From: Pseudocercospora fijiensis CIRAD86
Lineage: Eukaryota; Ascomycota; Dothideomycetes; Mycosphaerellales; Mycosphaerellaceae
Reading direction: 5' to 3'
Assembly: GCF_000340215.1 (NCBI RefSeq)
Contig: NW_006921538.1
Location: forward strand, 806,001-870,000
Length of the DNA stretch: 64,000 nt
How positions within the stretch are numbered: the stretch's first letter is position 1; each line of letters opens with the position of its first letter. Shown here piece after piece: positions 11,905 through 23,270 of this stretch. Below the pieces are notes generated by a model, which was given only the letters and a program-made list of their open reading frames with translations, made no database searches and was not told where the DNA came from. The position numbers and the translations under genes are program-made.

Positions 11905-13949
11905 CTCCCTAGGGCGTATCTTTTGCGTAGGCTATCCTATATATCTAAAATAGCGTATCCGTTAGACACTTGCCTACGTAGAAAGTCCCGGACTTGCGCT
12001 AGATATTATATACTAGTTTGCCGTTATCGTATATATCTCCGAAGTAGACGGCGCGCACTTTGCGTTTCTCCTTTAGGGCCTTAAGGAATACCTATTATAT
12101 ATATAATAGGAAGGTCTCTACCGGCTTTAGTCTAATCGGTCCGTTACTAGCGTTATAGTCGTAGATTATTAAATAGCAGCCTTGCTTGCCTAGTAGCTAT
12201 ACTATCGCGTAGGCCTATACGTGCTATTCGTCTTAATCGTACGCCTCCCGCCTACCTAGAGGCTAGTAGGTTTATAGTAGCACTCGTAAAGAGGGCTATC
12301 CTTACTATTAGTATACTACTATTCGGTCTCTTTATCTTTACTTTTATAAAGTCCCTAAATATCGTTATCTAGTTAGATTCTAACGGGTCTTCGTCTCCTT
12401 TATACTGTCCCTTCTACTTTCCTATAGTAAAGCTAAGGTTACGTAGGTATATATAGATACTTTCCTTTCTATGCCTCCTTTCTGCCTCTTCTTAGATACG
12501 CGCGAGGAACCTCTCGAGAACCGACGTTACTATAAGGTGCTCGGCGCTCTCCCTATAGTACGTCTACTAGATGTCTTTATAGGTAGATTCTAGCTTAAAA
12601 ATAAAGGCGGTTAGGAAGTATCGCCCTTAGATACGGATACCCTTAGCCTACTACGGCAGCTATAGTTCGAGAAGTGCTAATTATAGAATAGACATATTAG
12701 CGGGCACTCTTAATAATGTCTACTCGGTCGTTCGGTAGTACTAGATAGGGTATAGGATCTTAAGAAAGGTAGGCTTACCGCCTCCTTTTATATCCTATCC
12801 GCTAAGCCTTCCTAGCCGCCTCCTAGTATAGATAAACTCGTATATTTACTATACTAACCCCTATAAAACGATGCCCGTTCTATAGCACTTCTCGACGCGA
12901 TATAGAATCCGTTAAGAACTTTTTAGTACGGTGTCTTTATGCAATATTGCTAGCTTCCCGGCGTCGAGGTCCGTATGCTCTTAGTAATAGGCGGAGATCT
13001 GTCTAGTAGCGGAAACGTCTTTCGGCGTATTATTTCCTATAGTGTTTTCGGGATAGTATAGAGGTCGTAGGGCTTAATCGTTGTCGTAAATAAGGGAGCG
13101 GTTCGTAGTGTAGTTATCTAGTTCTATATCGTTTCTACTATATATTAACCTTACCTAGCCCGCGGCTTTATAATTAATCTACGCCCTGTTTTATAGCTAT
13201 TCCTCCTCCTCGGGAGGTGTAATAAACTGTATCTTAGCCCCGGTAAATTGCGTAAGGAGCCCTATGCGTATATAACGTATACGCACTAATTGCTAGTTCG
13301 GGTGTTGTAAGAAATTCGAAGAGTAGAGTTATAAATAAGTATATTACCGCCTCCCCTAGTATCTCCTTCCGTAGTAGCTAGATTAATAGGCATTCGTAGA
13401 GGACGTACTTAAGTGTCTCTAGGCTATCGTCGCACAAACGATAGGCGTTATCTGCCCTAACCTGAATTATTTTTAGGTAGGCGTTTAAGCCGATACGGCC
13501 TATTCTTATCTAGCAGATTAACGATAAGACGCCCTTAGACATTGTCTTAGTGCCGTATAGTTTCCGGAGCAGTTTTGCGTACTCTAGGGCGTCGGTTTCG
13601 TATATGTCTTTGTACCTTCTTCTAGTATCGCTATAAAGGTATTCTATAGCCTAGCTTTCCTTTATATAGAACTTAAAGTATCGTCGGCATACTAAGCGGA
13701 GCATATACTACACCTAAATAGGCTATGCCTGCGGGCCTCTAACTTTCTACCCTCCTAAGACGGGCGGGCGCTAACCGGTAACGTATTTAGCAGGTCGGTC
13801 TACCTATTCGTTGCTAGGTACCCCTAGATATTCTGCTATCTACTATAGCTTAATAGGGATAAACCGGCGATTAAGGTTCTCGACTAGCTATACTATATCT
13901 TAGAGTATCTACTAGCTAGACTAGCCTAGAGGTCGCCTATAAGACATTA

Positions 13950-16900
13950 GTGCTCCTTAAGAGTTACCGAAAACGACTATCTTCGATACCGGGCTCTATA
14001 GACTCCGAGGGTAGCTACTAAGCTCGAGGGCTTTCTATAGCGCTATCCTTATCCCGTAGAGCTCGGCGACGTAGACGTTGCTTTCGGTAAACGGTCCTAT
14101 ATAGCGGCTAGCGGTCTACTTATAGGAGGGGAGCGCTGCCGCCGTACTAATATAGCCGTCGATCGCGCTCCCGTCGGTATAGAAGATAAGCCGGCCTAGC
14201 TCTCTTTTCTTAACTATATTATCGTATGCTTTAACCGTAGCTTCTTTGTCGGCGGCAATATGCACTGCTAAAGGCTCCTACTATAGTGCTGCGATTACCG
14301 GTCGTATTAGTTCTATATTAGATACTTCGTAGCTAAATCGGCCGAGCTGTATATTAGCTATATCTTAGTGTCTTCGTAGAGGGCTCTTATACTGTACCCT
14401 TATCGGTATCTCGTCCTATACCTCCCTTATCTTTTGCTATATTAGAGAGGCGTGTATTCTAACGAGCGTGTCGCTAACCCTCCTTACGAGTATAGTTATT
14501 ATCGGCTTAACTCCCGCTTCTACTTCGAGGATCTCCCTCGCTATCGTCCGTAGTACTCTAGTAATAAGGCAGAGTACCCTTTTCTATAAAGAGTTAATCT
14601 TCGCTATTATCTTTGCTTAAACCGTCTTCTCGCTATATACTAGCGCTACTAGGAACTAGACTAATGCGGTATATAGTATCTTCGGCTAGACGACGATATA
14701 GTAGAGCGTTCTTATCTACTCGAGTGTAATCCCCTATATCGAGCCGGCGATTAATCCTAGGGCTCCTACCGTAGCGGTAGCCGCTCCTAGCGTTTTCTTA
14801 AGGTGTTATAGACCTCTAAGCTCGCTATTAAGCTATACTCCGAGGTATCTAGCATATCGGCTTACCTAGACAGTATATTGCTCCCCCGAGACTAGCGTAA
14901 GCTAAAGGGAGGGGTATTGTTCTTCTTCTACTATTCTCTTAAAGGCCGCTAATCGCCTCTAGTCCGGTAGGTAGAAGTAAATAATCTTGTACTTCTTTAG
15001 GGCGAAGACCGAAGCGTATTTCGTCGCCTATTGTTTAGCTTTCGTATAAATCTCTACTAGTCTCTTGTAGTTACTAGCTACTAAGTATCTAGAGACTACT
15101 ATTAAGACGTCGTCGATATATCCGGTATTTAGGTCCGCTCCTTTAACGTCGACTAGGTCTATATTATAGAACAGGTATAGTATCGGAGATAGTAGGGATC
15201 CTTGCGGTATTCCCGTTCCTACGCTATACTACTTAGAGCTCCCTTTAGCTATCTGGAGGGTCGTTTTTCTATCGACTAGGTAGCTTCGGAGCTACCCTAC
15301 TATCTCTACCGGTAGACGCCGCTTTTAAAGGTTGTATAGTAGCCGCCGATAGCTTATATTATCGAAGGCCCTAGAGACGTCGAGAAAGAGGGCGCTAACG
15401 ATCTTATTCTAATTCTAACTAGCGTAGATCGTTTCTATTACTAGATAGAGGGCGTACTCTATAGAACTCGCTTTTCTCCCTCCGTAGTAGGTATCTAGTA
15501 GAAGGCCGTAGTATTCTGCTACGTACGATATTCGCCTAGCAAGGACTATGTCTATTATCTTACTAATCGTATTAAGTAGCGCGATTAGTCGGTACGATTT
15601 AGGTTCGCGGTATGTAGATTTCCCTAGCTTTCGAAGTACTACTGTTATTAATTCCTTAAAGGAGGCTAGGTAGTACTATAGGTCGAGGGCTAGGTTATAC
15701 GTTATAGCGAGTATTAGCGCTAGTAGGTCTATCGCGATCCTTATTGCCCTATTCGGGATATCGTCTAGGCCTAGTACTTTATCTAGGCTAGTGCTTCGGA
15801 TAGCCTCCTTTACTTTATACTCTATAATCGGCGGTATAACTACTAGTAGTCTATATTTAGTATTGTCGATGTCGGTTTCGTCCGCCGGCGGGGGTTCTAG
15901 GAAGAAGATAGATTATAGCAGGTCGGCCTTATCGTCCGCCGACTTATATTCCTTCCCTAAACCGTCTACGAGTATTAGTATAAAGGCAGGCGTCTATACG
16001 TCCCTATTCTTCGTCTACCGGCGAAGTACCTAAAGATCCTTTATTATTCGGACTTATAAAACCCTTTCTCTATATTCTATCCTATTCGAGAGTAAGATCG
16101 CCTTATACCTAGCCCGCTTAGCTTGCTAGCAGGCTATTAGGTCTTCTACTACTCCCGAGGCGAGCTATCGCCGTTTAGCTCTCTTTGTATTAGCTATTAC
16201 CTTTTAACATTCTTCGCTAAACCTAGGTCGAGACCTTAGGCTAAGTCGAAGCAGTAGTATCGTTTTAGTAAGTGCCTAATTAATAGCTTAGGCGATTAAT
16301 ACCGTAAGATCGTTAAGGTCTCCCTAGTATCGGACCTAGTATAGGCTCGGTAGGAGTTCCTTAAGTCTTTCGATATACTTCGCTTCGTCTATCTTACGGT
16401 AGCATCGTTTCTCTACCTAGGGCGCCCTCGGGATAGTACACTTAACTAGTGTAGCGACTAGGAGGTAGTTAGAGTGCTTATCGAGTAGAGACTAGGTCTA
16501 GCATTTAATAATCTACTCCTATATTCTCTCCGTACCCTATACTAAGTCGATAGTAGTTCCCTATTGCTCTATCGAGTCCGGTAGCCGTATAATCGTTCCT
16601 AGTTCTAGATATAGTTCTAGTCTAAACCGGGAGGCTATCTTAAACTATACTATATTCGATGCGGCGTGTCTACCGCCGACTACTCGGTCGGCCTATTTCT
16701 CGTAATAGAGATTAAAATCGCCGATTACGATCTAGTTATTCGCCTTAGTTGCTTCTAGCGCGCGAATAAGTATAGGTAGTATACTCTTCTCCGGGAGCTC
16801 TTAGAAGGTTTTATTATAAGGCGCTTTCGGTAGCGGGTTATATATATTATAGATAGTAATAGGAGTGCTATCTTATAGGCGAATAGTAAGCGAGGAGTTA

Positions 16901-17250
16901 TACCTCCCGTAATCCTAGAGCTCTAACTTCTCCTTCGGGATTCGGCGGGAGACAAGCTAGCAGATCTTCGGCTTCCTTACCTCCGGTAGCACCGTATAGT
17001 ACCGATCCTTTAGCGGGTTATATACTATTCTAGTACGTAGATTAAGCTACGGTTCCTAGAAGGCGATAATATCGTACTATAGTACGTTCTTATCTCGTAG
17101 GAATTCCGCTATAGTACCGTATAACTTCCTTATATTATACTATATAATGTTTAGGTATTCCGGATTGTTACTTATTGTAGGTATTAACGTCGGATATACT
17201 CTTTGCTCGCTAACGCCTTACCCGTAGCTTATAGCCTAGGTCGTTTATTC
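13950..17250 (-). pseudogene. LINE ORF2 relic: endonuclease, reverse transcriptase, RNase H
   Basis: On the minus strand, an apurinic endonuclease-like IVIGDFNLYYE segment is at about 16701-16735. A GIPQGSLLSPILYLFYNID-like reverse transcriptase segment is at about 15185-15235, followed by GYIDDVLI at about 15102-15128. A YTDGS RNase H signature lies at about 14168-14183. The order EN-RT-RNase H is typical of Tad/I-group LINEs. RIP-type stops break the frame repeatedly. Confidence 0.85.
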
Positions 17251-18149
17251 GCGAGTATTCGCCGGCGTCCTTACGCTTCGTACGTCCGCTTAACGTCGAT
17301 GCCGTAGACTAGCTTATTTCCGAGTCGTCTCCTCCTATTGCTATTAGGTCGTCGTCGGCGGGTAGTCGCCGCTATATAAGCTCCGACTCTTTATTCTCCT
17401 AGTTCTCTTTATCTGCCTCTTTGTTTTAGGGTTTGTCGAACGCGAGTTTTCTAGTAACGGCCTTCGGGGTCTTACCGAATCTAGCGTTCGCGTCCTTGTC
17501 TACTAGTACTCTACAGATAGTATTTACGTCTACGCTCTTACTAGACTTATAGTATAGGCTGCCTAGGAGTAAGCCTACCTTTCTCTTAGTTGTCTTCTTC
17601 TTTTTCTATACTAGCGTAAATCCTTCTAGTTCTTACTCTATCTATAGATTAGCGGGCGCCCTTAGAGGTAGTGCTAGTAGATCTGTATAGCTTAAGGACT
17701 ATAGTTGTACGTTTATAGAGCTTCGGCGGCTAATTACGACTTACGGCGATCTATGTGTCTTAGGGTTCGGAATAGGCCCTTTTACGGAGGCCTCCTTTAA
17801 CTAACTATTAGCCGCTTTGTCGTTCCCTCCTATTGTTTGCGAAGGGCGTATACTAATTGGCGTTTTCCGAGCCGCTAGGGTCTTCTTAGGTTTAGTAGAG
17901 ATAGATAAGTCCCCGCCGTTAACCGTAGATAGCCCTAGAGTAATATCCTTCGCTATCTCGGGGAAGAATAGGTTGTTTTTTACCCTCTCCTTTGCCTATT
18001 TAATACGCTAGAGTTCTGCCTTACGGTTCTTGCATTTAGATAACTACGCGCTATACGGGCTATAGTAGAGGGTACACTTCTTCTTACTTCCTAGCTAAGA
18101 GGCCTCGTAGCTCTTCTCTAAGTGCGGTAGCTCCCTCGGGTTCTCTTCT

Positions 18150-18300
18150 TTAGCTTTCTTACTATACTATCCGCATACGAATAGTTTGAAACAATAGCGT
18201 ACTACGTAACTATATTGTTTGCAAATTTAGTACTACGTAACCCGGCATTCGTAGTCGTATTTAACGACTCGATAGCTGCGTCCTTTCTAGACGAGTTTGC
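18150..18300 (-). pseudogene. LINE ORF1 (gag-like) zinc knuckle relic
   Basis: The minus strand at about 18192-18236 reads as a CX2CX4HX4C knuckle in which the first Cys and the His codons have become Tyr by TG-to-TA or CA-to-TA change. It lies upstream of the endonuclease in LINE orientation, as expected for ORF1. Confidence 0.6.
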
Positions 18301-19398
18301 CGGCGGCGAGTACTATATTTGTATCTTCTACGGTTCCGAACTTTACAACTAACGTACCTATTAGCTTCTGTCTCTACGGGACTACGAGCTATCCTATCTA
18401 GGTAATGTCTACGCTTCCGAGAATATAGTAGTTGTTTGTCTAGAGTAGTTTACGCTCTACGCCGGACCTAATCCCTCTTTCGGATCCCTTTAGTATCTAG
18501 TCTAATATTCTGACTGCCTGCATTACTATTCCGTATTCCGGCTAGACTACGGTTGCTTTATCGCCTAGGTATCGCTCCTATTAGGCTATTCCTTCGCAAG
18601 CTTAATTAGGCGTTTAGCGGTCGCTCCGTTTACTATAGTAAGGATAATATCGCCGCTTTTAAGGAACTTAGCGCTATTAACCTATTTATGCTTCCTAGGC
18701 GCAATTGTTAGTACGTTATTAGTAATCTTTCCCGATTAGGATAGCGTATTATTAATATACTCGACTATAGCGAGTTCTAGCGCGGCCGTGTTTCGTAGAG
18801 CTACGGCCTCCTAGGGATCTCCTATCTTAACCTTAATTTCGTAGAGCTCCTACTTATTAATCCGTGCTAATCCTATCCTATTCCGGGCCTATACTAAGGC
18901 CGGAATTGTAGTAGGAGGGGGGGGGGTATATAGCGGCGGCGGCGGCGTAGGAATGTATTCGGATACTCGTAAAGGCGGGTCCCGCTCTAGTCTTTATCTC
19001 GGAGACTATAAGATTCGTCTATTTCGTAGATACGGCGATATTAGTAATACAAGTAGCTAGCTCGTCGAACTTCTCCTCCTAAGTACAAGACGCGTCGATA
19101 TAGGCGCCGATAGACTTAGAGAGGGCCTTAAATACTACCTAGGGTAGTGCCTTCGGGGATTAGCTATTAATTGTCGCGTATTCCCGCAGAGCTATTAGCT
19201 CCTACTAGAGTATAGTAGCGTATACTAATACGTATTTAGACCGTATACCGACCGAGGGCTATTTACTCGTTTTTAGCGGTATCGCGCGCGGCAGCGCAAT
19301 AGCGCGCGTACTAAATAGCTAAATAGACTACGGCGGATACGATAGACAGTGTTTTAAAAGTGTATAGGTAACTTCGTACTTAATGTTGTGTTTTTTAG

Positions 19399-19413
19399 TC
19401 TTGCCCTACTATA
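19399..19413. repeat. Target-site duplication of the LINE, right copy
   Basis: tcttgccctactata matches 4370-4384 at 13 of 15 positions. The two differences are G-to-A in TG context. It is followed directly by the rest of intron 4, which has a GCTAAC branch-like site and ends in AG at 19431. Confidence 0.85.
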
Positions 19414-19431
19414 CTTAGCTAACTACGATAG

Positions 19432-19784
19432 GGGTTAATACCTAACGGTAGTACTATACAGTCCTCGAAGGGGGTCTCGGTCTCGTTTCCGTATACCTGC
19501 TATTAATATAGTACTTTGTAGCTAGTATAACGCCTAGAAAAGTGCTATACAATCTCAAACGAGTAGTCTTATTAGAATACCTACGAAGTCGAAGCTCTAG
19601 GTCAACTAAGAAAGCAGCTTCGTAGCAAGAAAACCCGATAACGCTACGTCGCAGCTCTAAAGCCTAGATAGTATCCGAGACGAAGGATATAGAAAGACAG
19701 GAGTTAGTGCTAAGAGTGCCCGATAGGACGAACGCCTTCTCTAGCGTAGAGTTCCGGCTATAGAATACTTATATTACCGTGCTA
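19432..19784 (+). pseudogene. Rhodopsin-domain gene, exon 5 (RIP-mutated), first part
   Basis: Exon 4 ends with one base of a codon; exon 5 starts after AG at 19431 and supplies two, so the frame carries across the LINE. The translation contains YTVLEGGLGLVSV, matching the last conserved helix start of the rhodopsin-domain family (xxxEGxxGIVxACLP). It then runs through a polar tail (SRSSRSTKKAA, VPDRTNAFSSVEF). In-frame stops occur only as TAG or TAA, explainable from CAG, CAA, TGG or TGA. The combined intron 4 would be 46 bp (4357-4384 plus 19414-19431), a normal size. The exon is cut at TA (19783-19784) by a mariner element. Mutation is milder than inside the transposons (several CA sites remain). 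Confidence 0.8.
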
Positions 19785-19802
19785 AGGTAAGCGTGCCTAC
19801 CT
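19785..19802. repeat. Left terminal inverted repeat of Tc1/mariner element 1
   Basis: AGGTAAGCGTGCCTACCT is the exact reverse complement of 30001-30018. Weaker inverted similarity continues for about 35 bp further in. It is flanked by TA, the expected Tc1/mariner target-site duplication. Confidence 0.9.
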
Positions 19803-19959
19803 AGGGTCTATATGCGTCGTTCGCGAAGCCTACTAATTAGTTAGTAAACCCGAACACCGAGTAGCTGCAATTAATCGTATTATTACTAGCATACTTATCG
19901 TCGCTTTTTTAATAGTATAGCCGTTCTTAGGTATTATTAGTCGCCTAGAATAGCGCGTA

Positions 19960-20960
19960 CGGCTTAGAAACACGCGCTCCCGTACCGTACGCGTATACCG
20001 GAGGATTAGATTACCTTTATTAAAGATCTATAGGTAGAAGGCTATTCTAATCGTAGTATCGTACGGAAGACTCGTATTAGTAGGCGCGCCGTCGATACCC
20101 TAAGGATTAATATTATATTGTTTAGCGAGCCGTATCTATAATAGGCGAAGAAAGGACCGTCTCGAGCCCTTACTTTAGCGTAGGAGGTACGTATAATCGA
20201 CTATCTTCGCGATCGACCGACTTCGTACTATTCTAAGACCGTATAGTTTATATTCGACGAGTTTAACGTTATAGTATCTAAGTCTACGGTTAGCAATATT
20301 ATTAAGAGGTATAACTTCTCGAAGAAGAAGGCGTAGCGTAAGGCACTAGAATAGAGCTACGAGTTACGCGAGAACTAGCGGATACTGTAGAAGGGGATGC
20401 TAATAGATCGTATTTATTGTATCGACGAGTCTAGTTTAAACGAGCGCACTAGATAGAGGAAATATAGCTATTCTAAGGTTAATATACCGTATAAAGATAT
20501 CGGGGGCTCGAAGAGGTTAAAGAGATAGTCTATACTACCTACTATAACAAGTAAGGGTTATCTAGACGATTACCTAATCTACTAAGGCTCTATTAAAGCC
20601 GTAGACTTCGAAGACTAGCTAGAGTTGTTTATACTACCTCGACTAGATAAAGGTATGTTTCTTACTATAGACAATGCCTTAATCTACTATAGTCTACGCG
20701 TTTAAGACCTATATAATAGGTTTAGCATTTACCTGCGTTACTTGCCGCTATACTTACTAGACTTCAATCCTATTAAGATATCCTTTAACTCGCTTAAAGT
20801 ATAGATTAGACGCAATATAGACCTCGTAAAGGCATACAAGATATTCGGTCTGTTTCTTTAATATGCTATAGGGTGGGTTAATACAGCATTATACTTAAAA
20901 GCGTAGTTTTAGGCCTCTAGGTACCGATACTAATCGGATCTCCGACCAAAATATATCCGG
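19960..20960 (+). pseudogene. Tc1/mariner transposase relic
   Basis: The plus strand shows a helix-turn-helix region (KSTVSNIIKRYNFSKKKA-like near 20,290), then the DDE domain: CIDES with Asp at 20424-20426, TIDNA with Asp at 20670-20672 and a YLPLYLLDFNPIK block near 20,740-20,777. Spacing between the second and third catalytic positions is 34 residues (DD34E). The third residue is Lys (AAG at 20775-20777), explained by TGAG-to-TAAG mutation. Many TAG and TAA codons interrupt it. Confidence 0.85.
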
Positions 20961-21399
20961 TATTCGTAGGTCTACCTTATATACTCGGCGGTTCGCTAGA
21001 TAAGCAAACGGTTACTAATTTGTTAGATAAAGTTATACTAAGACAAATCCTCTATTATCGTATACGGATTTCGACTACCGTAGGCGTAGTATTAAGGAGA
21101 TCTCGTCGTTATTAAGTCGCTCGGCTTCTACTCGGATTCGCTCGGCTTTGCTCGGAGCTAGTAAAGCCGTATATCTCTTGTTACTTTCAGCTTCTACATA
21201 ACTATTAGAATACAACAACAATATATAATACTTATCGTATAATAATTATTTCTCGATAGTATACGTATATAATAAGGCCGTCTCTTTTTTTTAGTGTTTT
21301 TCTGCGGTATGCTATTATATAGAAACTCTATAAATCTTAAAGCCGTCTATCCTTTATATACCTCCGCCCCGCTTAGCGGAAATACTCCTATTGCCCTTC

Positions 21400-22860
21400 T
21401 TTAAAGCCTAGTTTACACTACTTTCCTTTAGTTATACCGATATATCTCTATAACCTAAGCTCCCTGTCTTTAAATACTCGCTCTATATGCTCTAGGTCTT
21501 TTAATCTGTAGCTCTAATATGTCCTTTAACGAAGCTAGGCGAAGAAATCGTAGATTTAATCCCTTAGGTCTACCTATTCTGTATCCGGTTATAAGCTGCG
21601 TAGTAGACTCGAGGGCAGCTGTTCCTTTACTACTATAGAGCTAGGCATATAATTATTAACCGTTACGCCGCTACTGTATCTACCGTTAACCTTTGCGCTC
21701 TTCGCACTTTAAGCAAATAGATTGCGAGCTAAGTTGCTTATATAGCGCTGCTTATAGCGCTATATCTTATTAACAAGTATAGAGCCTAGATCTATAATAG
21801 TAAGCTCGCCTCTCGCTACTATTCTAGCCGCCTACGCTATAGCAACCTCTTTAAAGATTAAGCAGTAAGTAGTATCTAGGTTAGAGCCGTTATAATAGCA
21901 GTACTAACTATACTAGTTACAGATTGTCTTCTTATACGCCTATATACGCTTTATTATCTCTCGATAGTCGCTATTATCTTCCTTACGAAGCTCTTCGGCT
22001 AAAGGCGTTTGCCGTAGATTGCTAGCCTCTTCTTCTAACTCGAGACGCCGCTACCGACGCACTTTATCTAACTACCGCTAAGTCGCAGTTACCCTTTAAG
22101 AGCTACCGGGTGTTAGTCGCTACTATTGCCTCGCTCGTAGTTATATAGGCGTCTATAGCGGCTTTAGATCAACTACTAGCATATCTATAGTTATAATAAG
22201 GCCTTGCCTATTAGCGTTATACTAGTCGTCGAGTTAATTAAGAATAGTAAGCTATACCGAGTCTTGTTCTCGCTTATTACCGCCGATACTTATTAAGAAG
22301 ATATCTCGCTATCGAAGACTATAGTACGAGCACTTAACGATAATCTCTCGATAGTCGTATTTGTCTTCCTACCCTTTATACTACTTATTATGTACCTTAA
22401 GGAAGTTGCGCTAGGTCTCGAAGCTAGTTACTCGCTATACGCGTAGTTAACAATCTCTATATAGGCGTTCTTTACTATAGGATATATATACTAGCGTACG
22501 GAAGTTATACTTAATCTCGGCTTCTTGCTACGCTTCTACGTCCTTATTCTCTTTATTAACCCTCTCTTTATCGTCCGCTCTAGTAGGCGCGGCTTCGTCT
22601 ATTACTTCTACTCCGTCGTCTATAGGCGCGTCTTAACCCTCTAGATAACCGCTAGCTTCTAGCAATTAATCGTCTAGTTACGATTACTAATCGGCACTAT
22701 TCTATCGCTTCTTCGAGGTACCTGCTTTAGCAGTACGTTTACGCTTCTTCTAAGTAGCAGTAGACTAAGCTTCTACTATAATAGCGGCGCTCTCGGCGGC
22801 CTCTTTAGCTTTACGAAACGCGTCGGGTTTACGGCAGAGAGGTATAGTTTAGTCGCTTAA
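21400..22860 (-). pseudogene. Unidentified long frame inside the mariner element
   Basis: On the minus strand a single frame of roughly 480 codons is interrupted only by TAG or TAA codons of RIP type. It shows a basic, Ala/Glu-rich N-terminal part (CRKPDAFRKAKEAAESAA, later KKRKRTAKAGTSKK), an acidic linker and a C-terminal part with CSYYSLR, FLISIGGNKREQDS and a Cys/Tyr-rich ICN..Y..YCYYNGSN stretch. I do not recognise the family. It lies between the transposase and the right inverted terminus and converges with the transposase. It may be an accessory transposon gene, a captured gene, or another nested element whose ends I could not find. Confidence 0.45.
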
Positions 22861-22913
22861 TCGATAGTAGGCTCGAGAAATACCTCCTTCTTAACCCTAA
22901 GCGTAACTACGAG

Positions 22914-23222
22914 TATAAGAACCTAAGCAAGTAAAGTCTCCTATTATGCCTTAGCAAGCCTATATAACAATTATGTAATGTTATTACGTATACTGCGGTG
23001 CTGTCTCGCCGGCGCAAAGCCTACTTAGCGTATACGCGGAAAAGCTCGGTCGCTCGTACGGATATACTCGGTTGCCGGCTCGGTATATATACTATTCGTA
23101 CGTAGCCTAGTTAATAGTAAACGCTCTGCCCTGTTCTAAAAAAGGCACGGTTTAGTTCTACTTTCTACTATAGCGATTAGTAGAGGGTATTCTATACGTT
23201 GCTATATATCTATTTTCTTATA
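22914..23222 (+). repeat. 5' LTR of Gypsy element 2
   Basis: 309 bp beginning TATAAGAACC (TG to TA) and ending TTATA (CA to TA). It is colinear with 29604-29914 except for one extra TA unit in the right copy. Preceded by ACGAG (22909-22913). Confidence 0.9.
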
Positions 23223-23270
23223 GTTCTAAACTGTCTACCCTTCGTAGCGGCCTATAGAACCCCGAAAGAT

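Larger units (their letters stand above)
4385..19398 (-). mobile_element. Tad/I-type LINE (non-LTR retrotransposon), RIP-inactivated, carrying a nested Gypsy element
   Basis: The element reads right to left: gag-like CCHC knuckle near 18,190-18,240, endonuclease near 16,700, reverse transcriptase near 15,100-15,250, RNase H near 14,170, and the 3' end with a TAA tail at 4385. It is bounded by 15-bp duplications of the rhodopsin-gene intron. Without the Gypsy insertion (4769-11904 plus one CTCCC copy) it is about 7.9 kb, in the range of fungal Tad-like elements. All frames carry RIP stops (TAG or TAA from CAG, CAA or TGG), so it is dead. Clade assignment rests on domain order, RNase H and tail, not on a tree. 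Confidence 0.8.

Noticed and set aside
19788..19790. TAA taken as the natural stop of the rhodopsin-domain gene
   Set aside because: It lies inside the inverted terminus of the mariner element. The exon continues at 30021 when the element and one TA are removed.
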